The notes: a model not told the origin generated them from the letters alone. A stretch of 60,000 nucleotides of DNA from Owenia fusiformis (GCA_903813345.2 CAIIXF020000011.1:18337754-18397753), one strand, 5' to 3'; shown: positions 12,101-24,000, counted from the stretch's first letter. Made by a program: numbers and translations.

Positions 12101-15100
12101 TATAGCATATCACTGTTGCGATGTCACTTCACTCTACTAGTATTTCTCCGTTTTTACCAGGATACCTGCAGTGAGGCTGAACAAAGAGACCTGGACCATT
12201 TGCTGTTCAGTGTGTTGAACACAATATCTAAGATCCTGCAACAATTGCCCCATATTATCACTGAGCCCAGGTGGACTGAACTACTCAACCATATATGGGG
12301 TAGGTTAATTTAGTGATTAGCTAATCAACAAAATACGTAGGTTGCAATCAGTTAAATACTTTAGTACATTAAATGCACAATTTAGTCACGTCACAATGGT
12401 GCGTAGATGTTGAACCTAGAAGTCCAATTTTATATTGAGTAACATACAGTAAAACCTGTCTAATCTTAACACACGGGTACCTGCCAAAAGTGTTCAGATT
12501 GGCAGGTGTTCACATTTCAAGGTTTTGAAACAAAGAAGTCTGTGGTAAGTTAAAAATGGGACTGAAAAAGTGTTCACAATGAAAGGGGGTTCTTTAACAA
12601 GTTACTGTCTTGTTTTCTACTGATTTGTGAGATTTTCTATTATTCCAGAGAGCCTAGAGTCCCACATATTGTACGCTCATACCTGGGTTAGATTGCGTAC
12701 AGCTCAGTTGTATGGTATGCTGTTCTCTGCCTATAGTATTGATGATGTGGTTGCCATGGCAAAGCCAAAAAACAGTAAGGTTGCCAAGGTGACACCTGGT
12801 AAAAACAAAATGAAGATGACGCAGGAATACCTTGAGATGGATACAGTTGGCAAGGTAACATATATGTATTTATTTTTCACGTTTTGTATTGTATATACTA
12901 GTATGCGTGTCCATTGTACTTTCTCTGATTCACTGTCTGGGTTGTTATCTTGGATTTCTCTACCAGTATTGTGTTTTGACTATTGAGACTTTTTATACAT
13001 TGAAAACATTTGAAAAAAAGAAACTAGGATATTAGAGATCCAACTTGGTCTGTCACTCCAGTAGAAGCCATAAACATATCAAAGAATATGGTAGATGCTA
13101 CACATGTTGACAAGAGTTGCCATGACCACAATATGGACCATGAAGGAGCACAACAAAAAATTGTCCATAATTGCAACCATAATAAGTATACATATGAGCC
13201 TCAACACAGGAAAAGGGTCTTATAACAAAAATTAAAATTGTGCTACAAAGCCAAAAATGTTCCGAAGATTAAGAGAAATATGTTCAAAATTCAAATCTGT
13301 CTTTTTGGTTATCTGCAAGGAAAACTTGCTAAGACATAATTTATGGCTCATTTGAAAGGAAAATGATGATTAGACCCCTTCCTTCTAATAATATAACTGA
13401 AGACCCAGTTTAAACAGTACCCTATCTGCCTATTGCCCATATATAATTGACTCTCATGTGTTTCAGTTAAGGAGCCTTAGCAGGGACTTCTGTAGCCAGT
13501 TGACCACTGAGAACCTTGAAAGTGATCTTGCTGAACAGGTGATGAGCAATTTATAGAAATATAGACAAAATATCATACCAGCTATCTTAATTATCCCAAC
13601 GAACGAAGTTCGTTAGGGATATAGTGAAGCCCTCCGTCCGTCCGTCTGTCCGTCAGTCCGTCAGTCAGTCAGTCAGTCCGTCCGTCCGTCTGTCCGGAAG
13701 ATAACTCAAATACTAGTTGACAGATTTTCTTCATATTTAGTGGAAAGATGTATATTGGTGAATAGTTTTACGCAAAAAAAAATTTTTTCAAGATGGCCGC
13801 CGCTTAAAAAATGACGGGACTTTTTCGCAAAAATCATAAATTTTTCATTCTAAACCAAAGTAATTAATATTATTGTTTGAAATTTTGGTAGTGTATTCAC
13901 AACATTTATCTATTTCACATATATTCCGTGTTTTTCATCCTGACCCCCAGGGGCCATGTATGGGGGGACAGGAAAACAGAAATTTTCGCTTATTTTTAGA
14001 TCTTTCTGAAGTATAGCTTTATTATACTCAAATGAAAGGCAATTAAGAGTAGATTGCAAATATTGTATCTTTTTTCTGATTCGAGCCTCGTAAAATTCAA
14101 AATGGCCGTCTAATGTACGATTTCGCAATAATTTTTCGATCCCTTCAAAGAATGGCTATATTATACTCAAATTGAAGGAATTTTGGAGTAGATCACAATT
14201 ATGGTATTATTTTTCAGATTTGTACCTCAGAAAATTCAAAATGGCTGCTTTGCAGGAATTCGCAATTCTAAAATCTAATTTTTTCATTTTCAACCAAAGT
14301 AATGAGTATAATTGATTGGAATTCGGTAATTGATATTTTGTTCGTTGGGATTTGCTACTCCGCGGAGTTGCCGTTATCTAGTTAAAATGGGTATTTATAT
14401 ACTTCTGATTGTACGGAAGATCTGTTTCTTCCGAATAAAAAATATAAAGGCTTCGTATGAGAGGTCAAAAATTCATTTTAATTGTGAGATTTAATGCAGC
14501 TTATCAAGGCATATTAAAGAGAACACAATCATTACATAGAAAAAATATATTGCCTAGAATGTCTGTATGGTTGTAGCATTTTGAAATATTCTTGAGCCTG
14601 TAATTCAGGATATTGTCTATCAATGGAAGATTTCTGCAGTAAAAACATTTTATGTAATTTATTTCAGATTGTCAAGAACTTAGTTTTCCTCGCTAAAGTG
14701 ATCATCAAACTAGTGCCTCCCAGTGAAAAAACAGATAACGTAAAGGACATTGATGATGTCACAAAGGAAAATGGTAGTGATGCCACAAAGGCAACATTGA
14801 ACATTCATTGGTTGATTAGACGGTTAAACAGGGAGGCAAAATTTGAAGCTGCTACAGATCAGAAATCTACTTTAAAGGTAAATATTATATAACTTAGTTG
14901 AATTAAACTATCACAAAATACTGTATTTTATTACTCTTTTTCATACGCATTTGGTCAGTCATTTTGATAAAGTTTAATGCACATGTTAAACAATTTTCTT
15001 ATTTCAGAGAAGTAGCGTGTTTAAATGGACTGCTGCAGTTGGTCTTGAGCTAGGGAGCATACATTTACCACCTTGCCTTCATCTTATGCTCCCTGCATTA

Positions 15101-16098
15101 CAGCGAGAGGTGGGAGATAATTCCACTACATCAGGTATATATGATTTCATTGTTTTGTATTGTGTATATGTGTGTGTGTCCATTATACTTTTTATGTGTC
15201 AGGTGTGTTTTTATGTGTCTAATTGTCTTTGGGTGTAAATGAAACACAAGACGAAAATATAGCACTTTTTTAAAGTGTGACAAAATATATGAGCTAAAAT
15301 ATTAACTGATGTGTAAGATAAATAGAGTTTTACAGTGGCCATGGCCAATGGGCATCAATACTGTTGGTAGTATTGAGTCAATGCTGTTTACCTAACCATA
15401 TGAAAAAATATAATTTTAGATCCAAAGATGTTACAAAATTTTCTGTTGCCCATTCACCTAGAAAGGGAAGTGAAAAGAGAATCTTGATGCTCAATCCATA
15501 TTCCATATTATACATCACAAAAAGAATTACATTTAATTTTTTCTATTCTTAAGATGCTGATTTGAAGTCATTAGCCAATGAGGTGCTGGAACTGTTTAAA
15601 GGCATTGTGGGAGTGGAGGTGTTCACCCAAGCATATGCTAATGTACAAAAAGACCGCAGTTTGAAGAAAGAGGAGAGGAAACGTCACCAGGCGATGGAGG
15701 TTTGTTGAGAGATAAATGTATTGTCATAAAATGTAATGGAAGAACAGTGGCAGTTCAATATCTAAAACCGTGTAGTTTATGTTTATAGACACTATGAGTG
15801 CAGATAATGCTGGGATTAAGGGGTCAAATAAATAGCATAAACCTTATATGGTAGCCATGACTTGACAAGTCAACATTGGCATATTCATTGCTTTATATGT
15901 TGCAATAAAGCCTGATGATTGGCTCATTTGGAATATCTTCTTTATTCACCATTTTACATTGTATTTCAGGTAATCGCCAAGCCTGAGATTGCCGCTAGGA
16001 AGAAAATTAGGAAGAATGAACAGAAGAAAGAAGCGAGAAAACGCAAAATTGATGAATTTAAACCAAATAAGAAACTAAAAAAGAAAAGGACTACTTAG
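3104..16098 (+). CDS. UTP20: UTP20, small-subunit processome component (C-terminal half)
   Basis: Twenty-five exons join in frame with GT/AG borders: 3104-3268, 3643-3766, 3967-4122, 4258-4413, 4572-5315, 5495-5637, 5838-5994, 6306-6404, 6879-7046, 7343-7509, 7974-8121, 8513-8629, 9130-9300, 9597-9728, 9920-10030, 10413-10562, 11320-11439, 11758-11955, 12161-12299, 12649-12854, 13467-13538, 14668-14877, 15008-15134, 15554-15699, 15970-16098 (stop TAG). They encode about 1,417 residues of helical HEAT-type repeats. Family-typical stretches are DFFENIKHIQVHRRAKALRK, TLTRGYQ and YAHTWVRLRTAQLYG, and the tail is very basic (KKEARKRK...KKLKKKR). Exon 5 carries an acidic insert (~5080-5230). UTP20 is a large nucleolar scaffold for 18S rRNA maturation. 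Human UTP20 is about 2,785 residues, so roughly the first half is missing here. The first visible exon starts in mid-codon, so it is not the gene start. Confidence 0.93.
3407..3566. mobile_element. MITE-like 'acagtaaaacctgt' element in UTP20 intron 1
   Basis: It starts 'ttacagtaaaacctgtctaa' and ends 'ggctttactgtaa', so the ends are imperfect inverted repeats. The interior has the family's 'gaacacc' and 'acaagg' blocks. It lies between the exons ending 3268 and starting 3643. Other members: 12446, 16622, 33022, 55742 and 56103. Confidence 0.6.
6733..6775. repeat. Hairpin-tipped dispersed repeat end
   Basis: The short palindrome 'agctcacatggtgagct' is followed by 'attgtataaaatgaccctac'. The same layout, a small palindrome and then an AT-rich 'tattgt/tatagt' block, occurs at 10716, 13595 and 19161. 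It resembles the hairpin tips of common mollusc repeats. Only the tip is recognised here. Confidence 0.35.
7796..7945. repeat. Degenerate 'gtggaacacc' repeat in UTP20 intron 10
   Basis: Repeated 'agtggaacacc' blocks and a terminal 'ggtgttccacttac' match the family at 21470-21552 and 55145-55310. The arms are imperfect inverted repeats. It is an old member of the same MITE-like group. Confidence 0.45.
8809..8994. mobile_element. Fold-back (palindromic) element in UTP20 intron 12
   Basis: The left arm starts 'agcttgtattcgcaaaatgc' and the right arm ends 'gcattcgcgaatacaaact'. They pair over about 75 bp, including 'ggctgttggctac' with 'gtagccaacagcc', around a short AT-rich centre. No coding capacity. 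It is a MITE or fold-back insertion between exons ending 8629 and starting 9130. Confidence 0.75.
10716..10790. repeat. Hairpin-tipped dispersed repeat end in UTP20 intron 16
   Basis: 'gtcaccaccagaagtggtaa' followed by 'catattgttatagtc' closely matches 19168-19205. Two copies in unrelated places mark a dispersed repeat. The far end was not found. Confidence 0.45.
12446..12620. repeat. 'acagtaaaacctgt' MITE-like element, diverged, in UTP20 intron 19
   Basis: The left end 'acagtaaaacctgtctaat' is clear. The interior has 'gtgttcaga', 'gtgttcac' and 'gtgttcacaatg' blocks typical of the family. The right terminal repeat is eroded. Confidence 0.45.
13205..13390. repeat. Dispersed repeat, copy 1 (partner at 20180-20395)
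   Basis: Blocks 'attgtgctaca', 'gagccaaaaatgt'-like, 'gattaagagaaa', 'atctgcaaggaaaa' and 'atggctcatttgaaagg' occur in the same order and orientation at 20180-20395. The intervening sequence is diverged. No frame is conserved between copies, so a non-coding mobile sequence is likely. Confidence 0.6.
13594..14385 (-). mobile_element. Tandem-core/(ACGG)n element ('pearl'-like) in UTP20 intron 21
   Basis: The left boundary is 'atcccaacgaacgaagttcg' and the right boundary 'gttcgttgggatttgctact', giving a 12 bp perfect inverted repeat (ATCCCAACGAAC). A CCGT-type tetranucleotide tract lies at 13638-13695. The interior repeats a unit with 'aaaatggccg' and 'cgcaataatttttc'-type blocks. The right end, read on the minus strand (aacggcaactcc...gtagcaaatccca), matches the left ends of the elements at 30594 and 34244. 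The insertion is therefore in reverse orientation to those two. No transposase is seen. Confidence 0.7.
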
Positions 16099-16147
16099 TT
16101 GTGAACTAATATTTGCATTTTTAATGGAATGTCAGTCTTAGGATATT

Positions 16148-16153
16148 AATAAA
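16148..16153 (+). terminator. UTP20 polyadenylation signal AATAAA
   Basis: AATAAA lies 50 bp after the UTP20 stop codon, in the expected orientation, with a T-rich region downstream. Confidence 0.6.
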
Positions 16154-16293
16154 TATTTATATATATAGCAATATAAATAATATGATATTATATTGTCTTG
16201 TATAAGATATAATTCAGAGTGCATTTCTGTAGATTGATGGTGGATGAATTCACTTGTTTGTCCATGTTTTCTTTTGATAAACCTACACAAGGA

Positions 16294-16322
16294 CCCCCCC
16301 CCCCCCCCCACACACACACACA
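16294..16322. repeat. Homopolymer C16 plus (CA)n microsatellite
   Basis: Sixteen C residues run directly into a short CA repeat, between the convergent UTP20 and homeobox genes. The length may be assembly-dependent. Confidence 0.9.
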
Positions 16323-16448
16323 GAAATGACACTGTTTTCCGGTATGAATGATTTTAGGACAACCTTAGAACAACTATATAGCAATTAATATTCCTTACCT
16401 ATTTCGGAAATGAAAAGATACAACATAAAAACACTAGTATGTTTATGA

Positions 16449-16454
16449 TAGTTT
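16449..16454 (-). terminator. Candidate homeobox-gene polyadenylation signal
   Basis: AATAAA on the minus strand about 370 bp after the homeobox stop is the nearest canonical signal. It would leave the MITE at 16622-16776 in the 3' UTR. Confidence 0.35.
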
Positions 16455-16621
16455 ATTACAGAGTTCTCCTTTACACTATATTACAGCTATGTACAGTTTT
16501 ATACAGTAATCCATTTGGACATTTATCTGTTATCATAAGTAATTTCCAAAATGTACATGTACATGTACTTATGTTTTGGCAGCATCAGCTCTTATACTAC
16601 AGTAGTTACATTATTTACATT

Positions 16622-16776
16622 TAAATTACAGTAAAACCTGTATATTAGAACACCTCTATACTCTAAACACCTGTTCACATTGACTTCCATATTAAAACAA
16701 CCTTGAAATGGGAAAACCTTCGATTCACTTTAGGTAGGTCCCAGTAGCATTCTGATTAGACAGGTTTTACTGTAGT
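16622..16776. mobile_element. Intact 'acagtaaaacctgt' MITE between convergent genes
   Basis: It begins 'acagtaaaacctgtatatta' and ends 'agacaggttttactgta', giving about 15 bp terminal inverted repeats. Interior blocks 'gaacacc' and 'acacctgttcacattgac' match the other family members. It lies 46 bp past the homeobox stop, so it is probably in that gene's 3' UTR. Confidence 0.75.
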
Positions 16777-16820
16777 TCCTTGGCACAATATTTGACAATT
16801 TCCCGTAATTGAATCCAAAT

Positions 16821-18620
16821 CTATTGGAATTGTGGAAAATAAAGATATGATGGCACTGGATACATGGGCATCACTTTGGTGGAACTAGAACTTGGGGTAC
16901 CAGGTAAAACAGACCTAGCGGTAGATGGTAAACGGATACTGTGCTGATTAGATTGTGACACGGTAGAGAATGCTGAGTATTGGTCAGACTCAGATTTCCT
17001 ATAAGGGAGTTCTTTTGACTTATTCAGGCTCATTGGGAGTCCATTATGACCCATGGAAAGTCTGTTTATGCTCTGATGAGTTTTGTATTGTTCATTTGTA
17101 ACAGCTGAAGTACTGAGACTACGCTTGTTATCACTTGTAGCATTAGCTTTGTAGCTGCTGATGCGGTTCTGATGCCACCTTCTGCGCTTGTTTTGAAACC
17201 AGATTTTGATTTTCTCTTCAGCGATCCCGATTTCTTTTGAAATCCTCTCAAGGTCCAAAGGGTCAGGGTACATTTTCTTGGTAAATTCAGCCTCCATTTG
17301 GGCAACTTGACTGGCTGAGTGTGGTTGACGGCATCGCCTTTTACTTGGTGGACACGTCACTTCCTCTGTTGTTGAGTGTAAACGTTTCTTGCTACCTGGC
17401 ATTGTGGCTCCATCTAAAGTGTCAGATGATGAACTACTATGTGCCCTTGACCCTAACATGACCTTGTCTTTTGGTGTTGAAGTACTGATTGGGCTGGAAA
17501 TGGGTGGGTAGACAAACCTGCTTTCACTATTGTGACACAGCTTGGGGGTAGGGGTTGAGAATACAGAGCCAGGGGTGGAAGGTGAGGGAGTGAGCATGAA
17601 CGATGGGGTAAACCCTTGGTTGTAGAATGGCAGTACTAACCCTGAGACCTGTGGAGATGCAGAAACTGACAGTGGTAGAGTTGTCCTGATGACTTGTGGA
17701 GATACTGGAATAGACAGTTGGGGAACTGGTTTCCTCAGCTCAAACTTTCGTTGCAGTTTCTCATTTGTCTCCTGGACAGGAGAAAGGTGATTGTTCATCA
17801 TATAATGTTGGACATCCTTTCTTGGTGATACAGTTTCAATATCAACATTACCATCAGATTCATCGCTATTGTTTGTGTGGATATCTTCTCCATTGGTACC
17901 AATGTTACCATTGTCTGCTTGGTTGCTATGGGAACTGGTGTTACCAGAGCTGATTGTGTGGTCGCTATTGTCAGTTCCACCGCTACAGTTACCTGAGCTC
18001 AAAGTGCCCTCACTACTTCCACTGTCATTCCTATGGTTACCAGGTGTTCCATTATTACTAAAGTCACTATGGTAACCACTCACTCGGCTTTGGTTGCTAC
18101 TTTTATCACTATGGACTGTGGCATATGGGTTGTACACACTTTCGTTGACCTTTGGTTGTGGGTTGTCGTAGTGATTCTGTGTATTTATAGTATTGTCATG
18201 ACTACCAGCCAAGTCTGCGATGCTGTGAAAGTTGATCTTCTTTCTTGTTACAACTGGGAGCTTCTGAAAAAACACAAAAATAATTGTATTAATGATCAAT
18301 CATTTATATTAAAGATGTGAGGTTTTTTCTAAGAATCTTTGATTTCACTTTGTCTTTTTCAAAAGTTTGTTGCTTGTAGAAAGCTATTCAAATCTGAATA
18401 ATAAAGATTTCAAACTCAGAAAATATTATTAAAACTTGGAACATGCATGCATATTAAACTTGCTTCCCAATTTCAAACTCAGTTGAAAATATTGTGAGAA
18501 CTTGCATGAAACTTGCATGAAAACTTGCTTGAACATGCATGTATATTTATGTATATGAAACATGCATCCCAATTTCCAGCAATTATAATCCAAAAAATAA
18601 TGCTGTATTTTACTTACCAT
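16821..18620 (-). CDS. Divergent homeodomain transcription factor
   Basis: Coding exon 2 is 18263-16821 (acceptor TTTTTTCAG, stop TAG). The start is best explained by an upstream exon ending in ATG at 18620-18618 directly before GTAAGT, so the protein starts MKLPVVTRKKINFHSIADL and has 481 residues. The homeodomain is at residues ~309-368. Helix 3 reads KIKIWFQNKRRRWHQNR, with Trp48, Phe49, Gln50, Asn51 and Arg53 in place, so DNA binding should be intact. Helix 1 is unusual (SASQVAQMEAEF), and helix 2 has YPDPLDLERISKEIG, a little like paired-type domains. A basic KRR stretch precedes it. Residues ~30-160 are rich in Ser, Asn, Gly and Asp; later parts are Pro/Ser-rich and look disordered. The N-terminal NFHSIADL is a short hydrophobic motif, perhaps repressor-like. 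I could not assign a homeobox class. Confidence 0.85.
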
Positions 18621-19167
18621 AATGCTTTCTGTGGTTGTCAATCTGTTATCAGGTGAATATATATTATTTCAGCTTTGATGACTGTTCAAGTTTCTCTCTT
18701 CAAAACAGGATGTGTATTGTTGAGATACTTCAGTAAACTGATGATGTCCTCTTGGCTACTGACCCTTTTTATATATTTCCTGTACATAAGCCAGGAGTTT
18801 GACATTTTGGACTTTGCCACCTTAGTTTGGTGGCTGCCACTGATGTTGCAGTGTTTTTAACAGTAAAGATGATGTTTTTCTCCATCAAAGGATTATAATT
18901 TTCTGATGGTGTTGTGGTAATCTCTTTGTTTATTATCATTTTGGCATTGAAGTTGTTTGGGTAAATACAGCTTAATATGTTTGTAAACATTGGATGGTAA
19001 CTTCTGTCATGTTGACAGGTAAACATTCTTTGATGGTTTAAAGTAAAGTAACATTTTTATCTTGCATAATTACAATGTTAAGGAATTTTGGAATATTATG
19101 TAAAATATGGAATTAACGATGTGCTTACGAAACTGGGTTTTTATAAGTTATAAGTATGATATTTATG

Positions 19168-19210
19168 TCACCACAAGAAGTGATGACATATTATCATAGT
19201 CTCCAACTTT
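19168..19210. repeat. Hairpin-tipped dispersed repeat end (partner at 10716)
   Basis: 'gtcaccacaagaagtgatga' followed by 'catattatcatagtc' matches 10716-10760 in order and spacing. Only one end is recognised. Confidence 0.45.
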
Positions 19211-20179
19211 TTTGTGCATGGTGTTCAGCATTGTGTTTGGTGTTCTATGTCTGTAACAAATGGTAGGTTGTGACATTTTGCAAATTAATGCCTTGTCTTT
19301 ATTATTACTCAAATCATTGTTTCAGAGAGTCTGAAATATCAAATGATAAGCAACAAGCCATATCTACCATATATGGGGAAGTGCCATATTAATTATATGT
19401 AAGAAATATGGAATTTTAATAAAAATTATCAGTCAATATTTGAAGGTTTTAGGGTTAAGATTTATTTCATAATTCAATTTTCTTCATCCCAACAACTCCC
19501 TTCAACCAAAATAACATAAAAAAAAAATATATATCTAAAAGCACACATGCTCTTAAAAGAAAATGACCAAAGGCTTGAAAATCAAATAGAAAATTATGAA
19601 TTGTGGAAATGGAATTTAGCTCATTTTTTCATTTGGATTCAAATGGTTATTTGCTAAATTAGCCAAGAAATATTCAAACGTCTTTTAGAGATGCTAAGAA
19701 ATGTTAATGCCTTAATTAGAGATGCAGTCAAAATTTTGCAAAGGGTTAAGAGTGTACTCGTACAGATAATACATTAATTGACACTAAAGTATTTATCTAT
19801 GTTGTCATTTACAACATCAAATAATCTGTTTTAACCATCAAAGAATTAGTTTTACAAACAAATCAATGTTTAAGTCTGTCAATTAAGGATAATGTTTGAA
19901 GTGCATGTTGATATCCAGGAGAAGCATCAGTGTCAAACAAAGTTTGTCACTCAAGTTTAAGAAGATTAAAGTCATTCTGATTCATAACAAGATTTCAACA
20001 TTTAGAATATAAACTTTCCAATAGAATGAAAATTCATTTTTAGTCAAATATTTCACTGAACAATACCAGGACAGTTCCTCATATGGTAAAATGCTGATGG
20101 AGTCTCATTCAATATATAAACACTAATCAGTTCAACTTGGTAGATTTCTATCCATATCGTGTTATCCATACCGGTCTTA

Positions 20180-20395
20180 TCAGAAAAATGTTAATTGTGC
20201 TACAGAGCCAAAAATGTGCCTGAGATTAAGAGAAAATTGTGCTAAATTCAAATCCGTGTTTTTGTTCTATATCTGCAAGGAAAAATTGTTAAGACACAAG
20301 CCATGGCTCATTTGAAAGGTCTCTTTGCGCTTCTTAAGAAAAACAGGAAATCAAAACATTGAAGAAATCTGTAATACGACCCCTTTTCCTGTGGC
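20180..20395. repeat. Dispersed repeat, copy 2 (partner at 13205-13390)
   Basis: Shares 'gattaagagaaa', 'atctgcaaggaaaa' and 'atggctcatttgaaagg' with 13205-13390 in the same order, then 'cgacccctttt' against 'agaccccttcc'. This copy has an extra ~45 bp near its end. Confidence 0.6.
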
Positions 20396-21053
20396 CTAGC
20401 TCATATACAATGATGTTCAAAACCAGTCCTTTATCGGAGTGGTGATGATAATATCACAATATGTTTATACAAATAACATATTTAACATATTGTTGAACTT
20501 GAAACATATTGTAATAAGCTGCTCTTTGCAAAATAATATCCATCCTCTACTATTACTTATTTCAATAGAAAAATTATACAAATAAAAAGCTAAAACCAAC
20601 ATGATAATGAAGTGCAAAATGTTGGATTTCAGATACTGAATCAAAATACAAATATGAATTTACACATTTACAACAAGAACAAAATTGATTGAAGGTAAGT
20701 ATTAAACTAAATGCATAACTCTAAATGAGGTCTCTTCTTATTAATGAACTGATGTTGCCACAAAGATATATCTATGGCATTGGTCTCTGTTATATATATG
20801 TATATATCTCTTTATATGCTATCGTTTGCTTCCCATGGTTTTGTTTTGATTTGGTCATCTCCCCCCTCGTAATATCTTGCAGCTCAATATTATTTTCCAG
20901 GATTTCAGATTTAGCAACAAATAATGACTTAGTCAGCTCAAACTTTTGTCTTGCCACAATCCATATTTCAACCCACTAATGATCATTTCATAAAGGCTTT
21001 CACTGTGTCAAACACAGCATGGTGACTCATGTTGTAGTATATATGGAATAGAT

Positions 21054-24000
21054 TCATTTAATCCGCTTTCTCTTTGGTTTATTTCCAGCTTCCATGTCAG
21101 AGTTCAACTGTTTATTTGTATTTTGATTTTCATCTGGAATTTTTCTAGATCTCCCCATTGGGTTTGGTCTGGCATTGTTATGCTCATTTGGCAACTGGTT
21201 TACGAAGTCTGAATGTTTCAGATTGACATCTTGAGTGTTAGTGTCTTGTTGTTGATGCTCTGGACCATTGTCTTGTGTGCCGTCATTTTGAGTGATTCCA
21301 ATCGCATGTTCCAGTTCTTGTATCCTAGAGTTGAATGCTATCACAAGAGCTTGGATCTGAAATAAGATGGAATCAACTTTTGAATCAGCCATATATTTTC
21401 AAAACCATAACGTGCTATAAAATTAAGTGAAAGTGGAACAAGACCAACTGACTTAATGAACATAACTGATAAATGAACCTCTATAAGTGGAACACCTCCC
21501 AAGTGGAACACTCTTTAGAGATACCAAAGGTGTTTCACTTAGTCAGGTTTTACTGGACTGAAAGCCATTTTGATCTTATAACTCACTGTATAAGGCTCTC
21601 TTAAAACAAGAGCTAAGAAATTACAAGAGCTTTAAAAGCTCTATAATGCTGTCCCCAGCTCCGATTTCGGTGATCGGCTAGTAAAAAAGGTTTGAGGGCG
21701 TCATTTTGTTCCAGACACTCTCTAGAGTAAATTATCTTAACTTGAGTAAAAATGTGAGGTAAGTGAATTCGCTATGGGCAGTTAAAGTGACGCCATCTAT
21801 TCATTTTCAAACATGGGGGTAGGGGTATAAAATATTTTTTTAATGTAGGTAAATGAAAAATGTAAGCAAAATACCATGAATATCTTATGGCAAACGTAAA
21901 AGGGAATGAGCAAAAATTATTTGAGGTGGATTGGGCTGGGAATTCAGTCAAAATTCGAAGTTCACTATAGTGGCGCCACCTATTTTCGCACTTTTACCAC
22001 AAAGAATAATTTATTTTAGCTTTATTAAGGGTCTTATATTTTTTACTTACTATGAATATTATAAGGGGAGGTAGGGGACATATTATGCATGGGGAGTTAT
22101 ATTTCTAAAATATTTCTATGAAGTAAAAAAAACAGATAAGTAATAAATAGAGATTATCCTATATGAGGTTCAGGATATTGGGATTATCCCGAGGCCAATA
22201 TAATATATCTGCCCGAGGGCCGTAGGTCCCGAGGGTAGATATATTATATTGGCCAAGGGATAATCCAAATATCCTGAACCGACTATAGGATGATCTGTTT
22301 ATCCCATACCAATCACATTGTTCAATTTGCCAAAGTTCAGAAACTTTGCAACCAACCGTGGAATATTCTTAAAATATTCATGTCCAGTTTTGTATTCCTG
22401 TTTCTTTTCCTGTTCAAATCTTTGATTATTAACGCCGGTACACTGCTCCTTCCCTTCTTTAAAGCATCAAACAGGTCGAGATTGTCTGCGTTTTTCTCCA
22501 TTGTCGTTTACAGTATGCGAACGTTACAAAAAAAGAACCAATACGGGAACAGCGATTATGACGTAGCGGGAAGATATACTATATCTGCCCGCTCGGAGCG
22601 GGACGTAAAGCTATATCTGCCCGCTGATGAAAATATAAGTTTTTACAAACCGGCTTTATGTACCCGTAACACGTCCAAGTATGGGATAAATGACGTTTTA
22701 TCAGATTTTGTTATAACTTTCCAAAAATACATACATTATCTGCAACATACATGCATATTGTTGGTATAATAATCATGAAATGTATCACTGGTATATAGTT
22801 TTATCATGTTCTTGAGTTTCAGGATGTTCTTTTTAAGAAATGTGACATTTAGATTAAAAATAGCTGTTTCAATTGCCTCTTTTTAGCCATTTTAAAATAA
22901 TTCATTTATGTGTTTACAACATAAATCTATGTTGAGACACTACAAAACAAGTGATAACAGCATTGATTTCATTCAATGCACCATAAAGCCATGTGTCTCC
23001 TCTTTAAAGTGATATATCATTCATTGATATTTGGTCATGGTTGGGTTATAATGAAAACAGGCGCTACGCGCTAGCGCACTAATGCTCTGTTCAGAATGAT
23101 CGTTCCCACAGGCCCGGGAACATGTATAAAAATCGTGTAAGTGAAGAGATTAGGCGGCGTGTCAGAAAACAGAAGTTATGAAGAAGCCCAACGTTTGATC
23201 GTTAACTGTGCAAAGATTATCGCTTGTCGTTGTGTTTTATCTGATTTAAAAGGAAGATAAAATAGAAAGTAGCAACTTGCAAGATGAATGGTCGCAGATA
23301 TGCGAATATGCTCACTATTTCATTGCATTATTTAGGACAATCAGCGAGAAAAATCCCGTTTCGAAATCTGAGCCAGGGACCCGACTGAAATAACTTGACT
23401 AATGACTTAATATAATGTAATTTATTTGTCGCATATTACCTTTTAACCTGGTTAGACAGTCAAAATTGTTTTATTTTTTAAGTTTAGCATATTTAGAAAA
23501 GATTAACATTGAAAAATGTTACCACCTTAGTGATGTCACGATGTGGTCACTTAGGTTGAAAATATTTTCGATATGCTAAATCATTGAATTGGCACATTAG
23601 ATATAACATTTTATTTTTAACATAGTGTGTCCGTAATATATTGGTGTTAAAAAGATATAGAGGTTCTTATATGAGTACCTGTGCAAGATCGTCCATTCTT
23701 GATGAGCTTTGATAATTCTTCTTTATCGAGTAGCAGACGAGATAAAGAAACATTATCAAAGCGACTGTCAGATAAATTATGAATGTAGTTTCACACAGGT
23801 GTCAACGGAACCAAACAGTGAACCCTGCTTTCCCGAACCCGAGTTTCCAGGATTGGCCTCGCATTCCTCCGACTCTTTCTTAAGATTTGGGCCCTAATTT
23901 TCTTCCGCGCAAACAAGGAAATATATTGTACACCTACTTTATCATCCTGGTGTCTCGTTTATAACACCCTTGTAATTACAATGCGAAGTTACTTAAGCAT

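Larger units (their letters stand above)
18621..21053. other. Intergenic stretch with dispersed repeats
   Basis: No exon could be supported on either strand. The stretch includes the homeobox 5' flank, a hairpin-tip repeat at 19168-19205, a dispersed repeat at 20180-20395, and AT-rich DNA before the MIS18A stop codon. Confidence 0.5.

Noticed and set aside
21054-21392. Stand-alone 112-residue gene starting MADSKVDS
   Set aside because: A clean acceptor (TTATTTCAG) lies within it, and the part after 21356 continues MIS18A in phase; the upstream ATG is intronic.
22290-22769. 159-residue open frame inside the TIR segment
   Set aside because: No domain, mixed composition, overlaps hairpin-rich DNA. 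Not a transposase as far as I can see.
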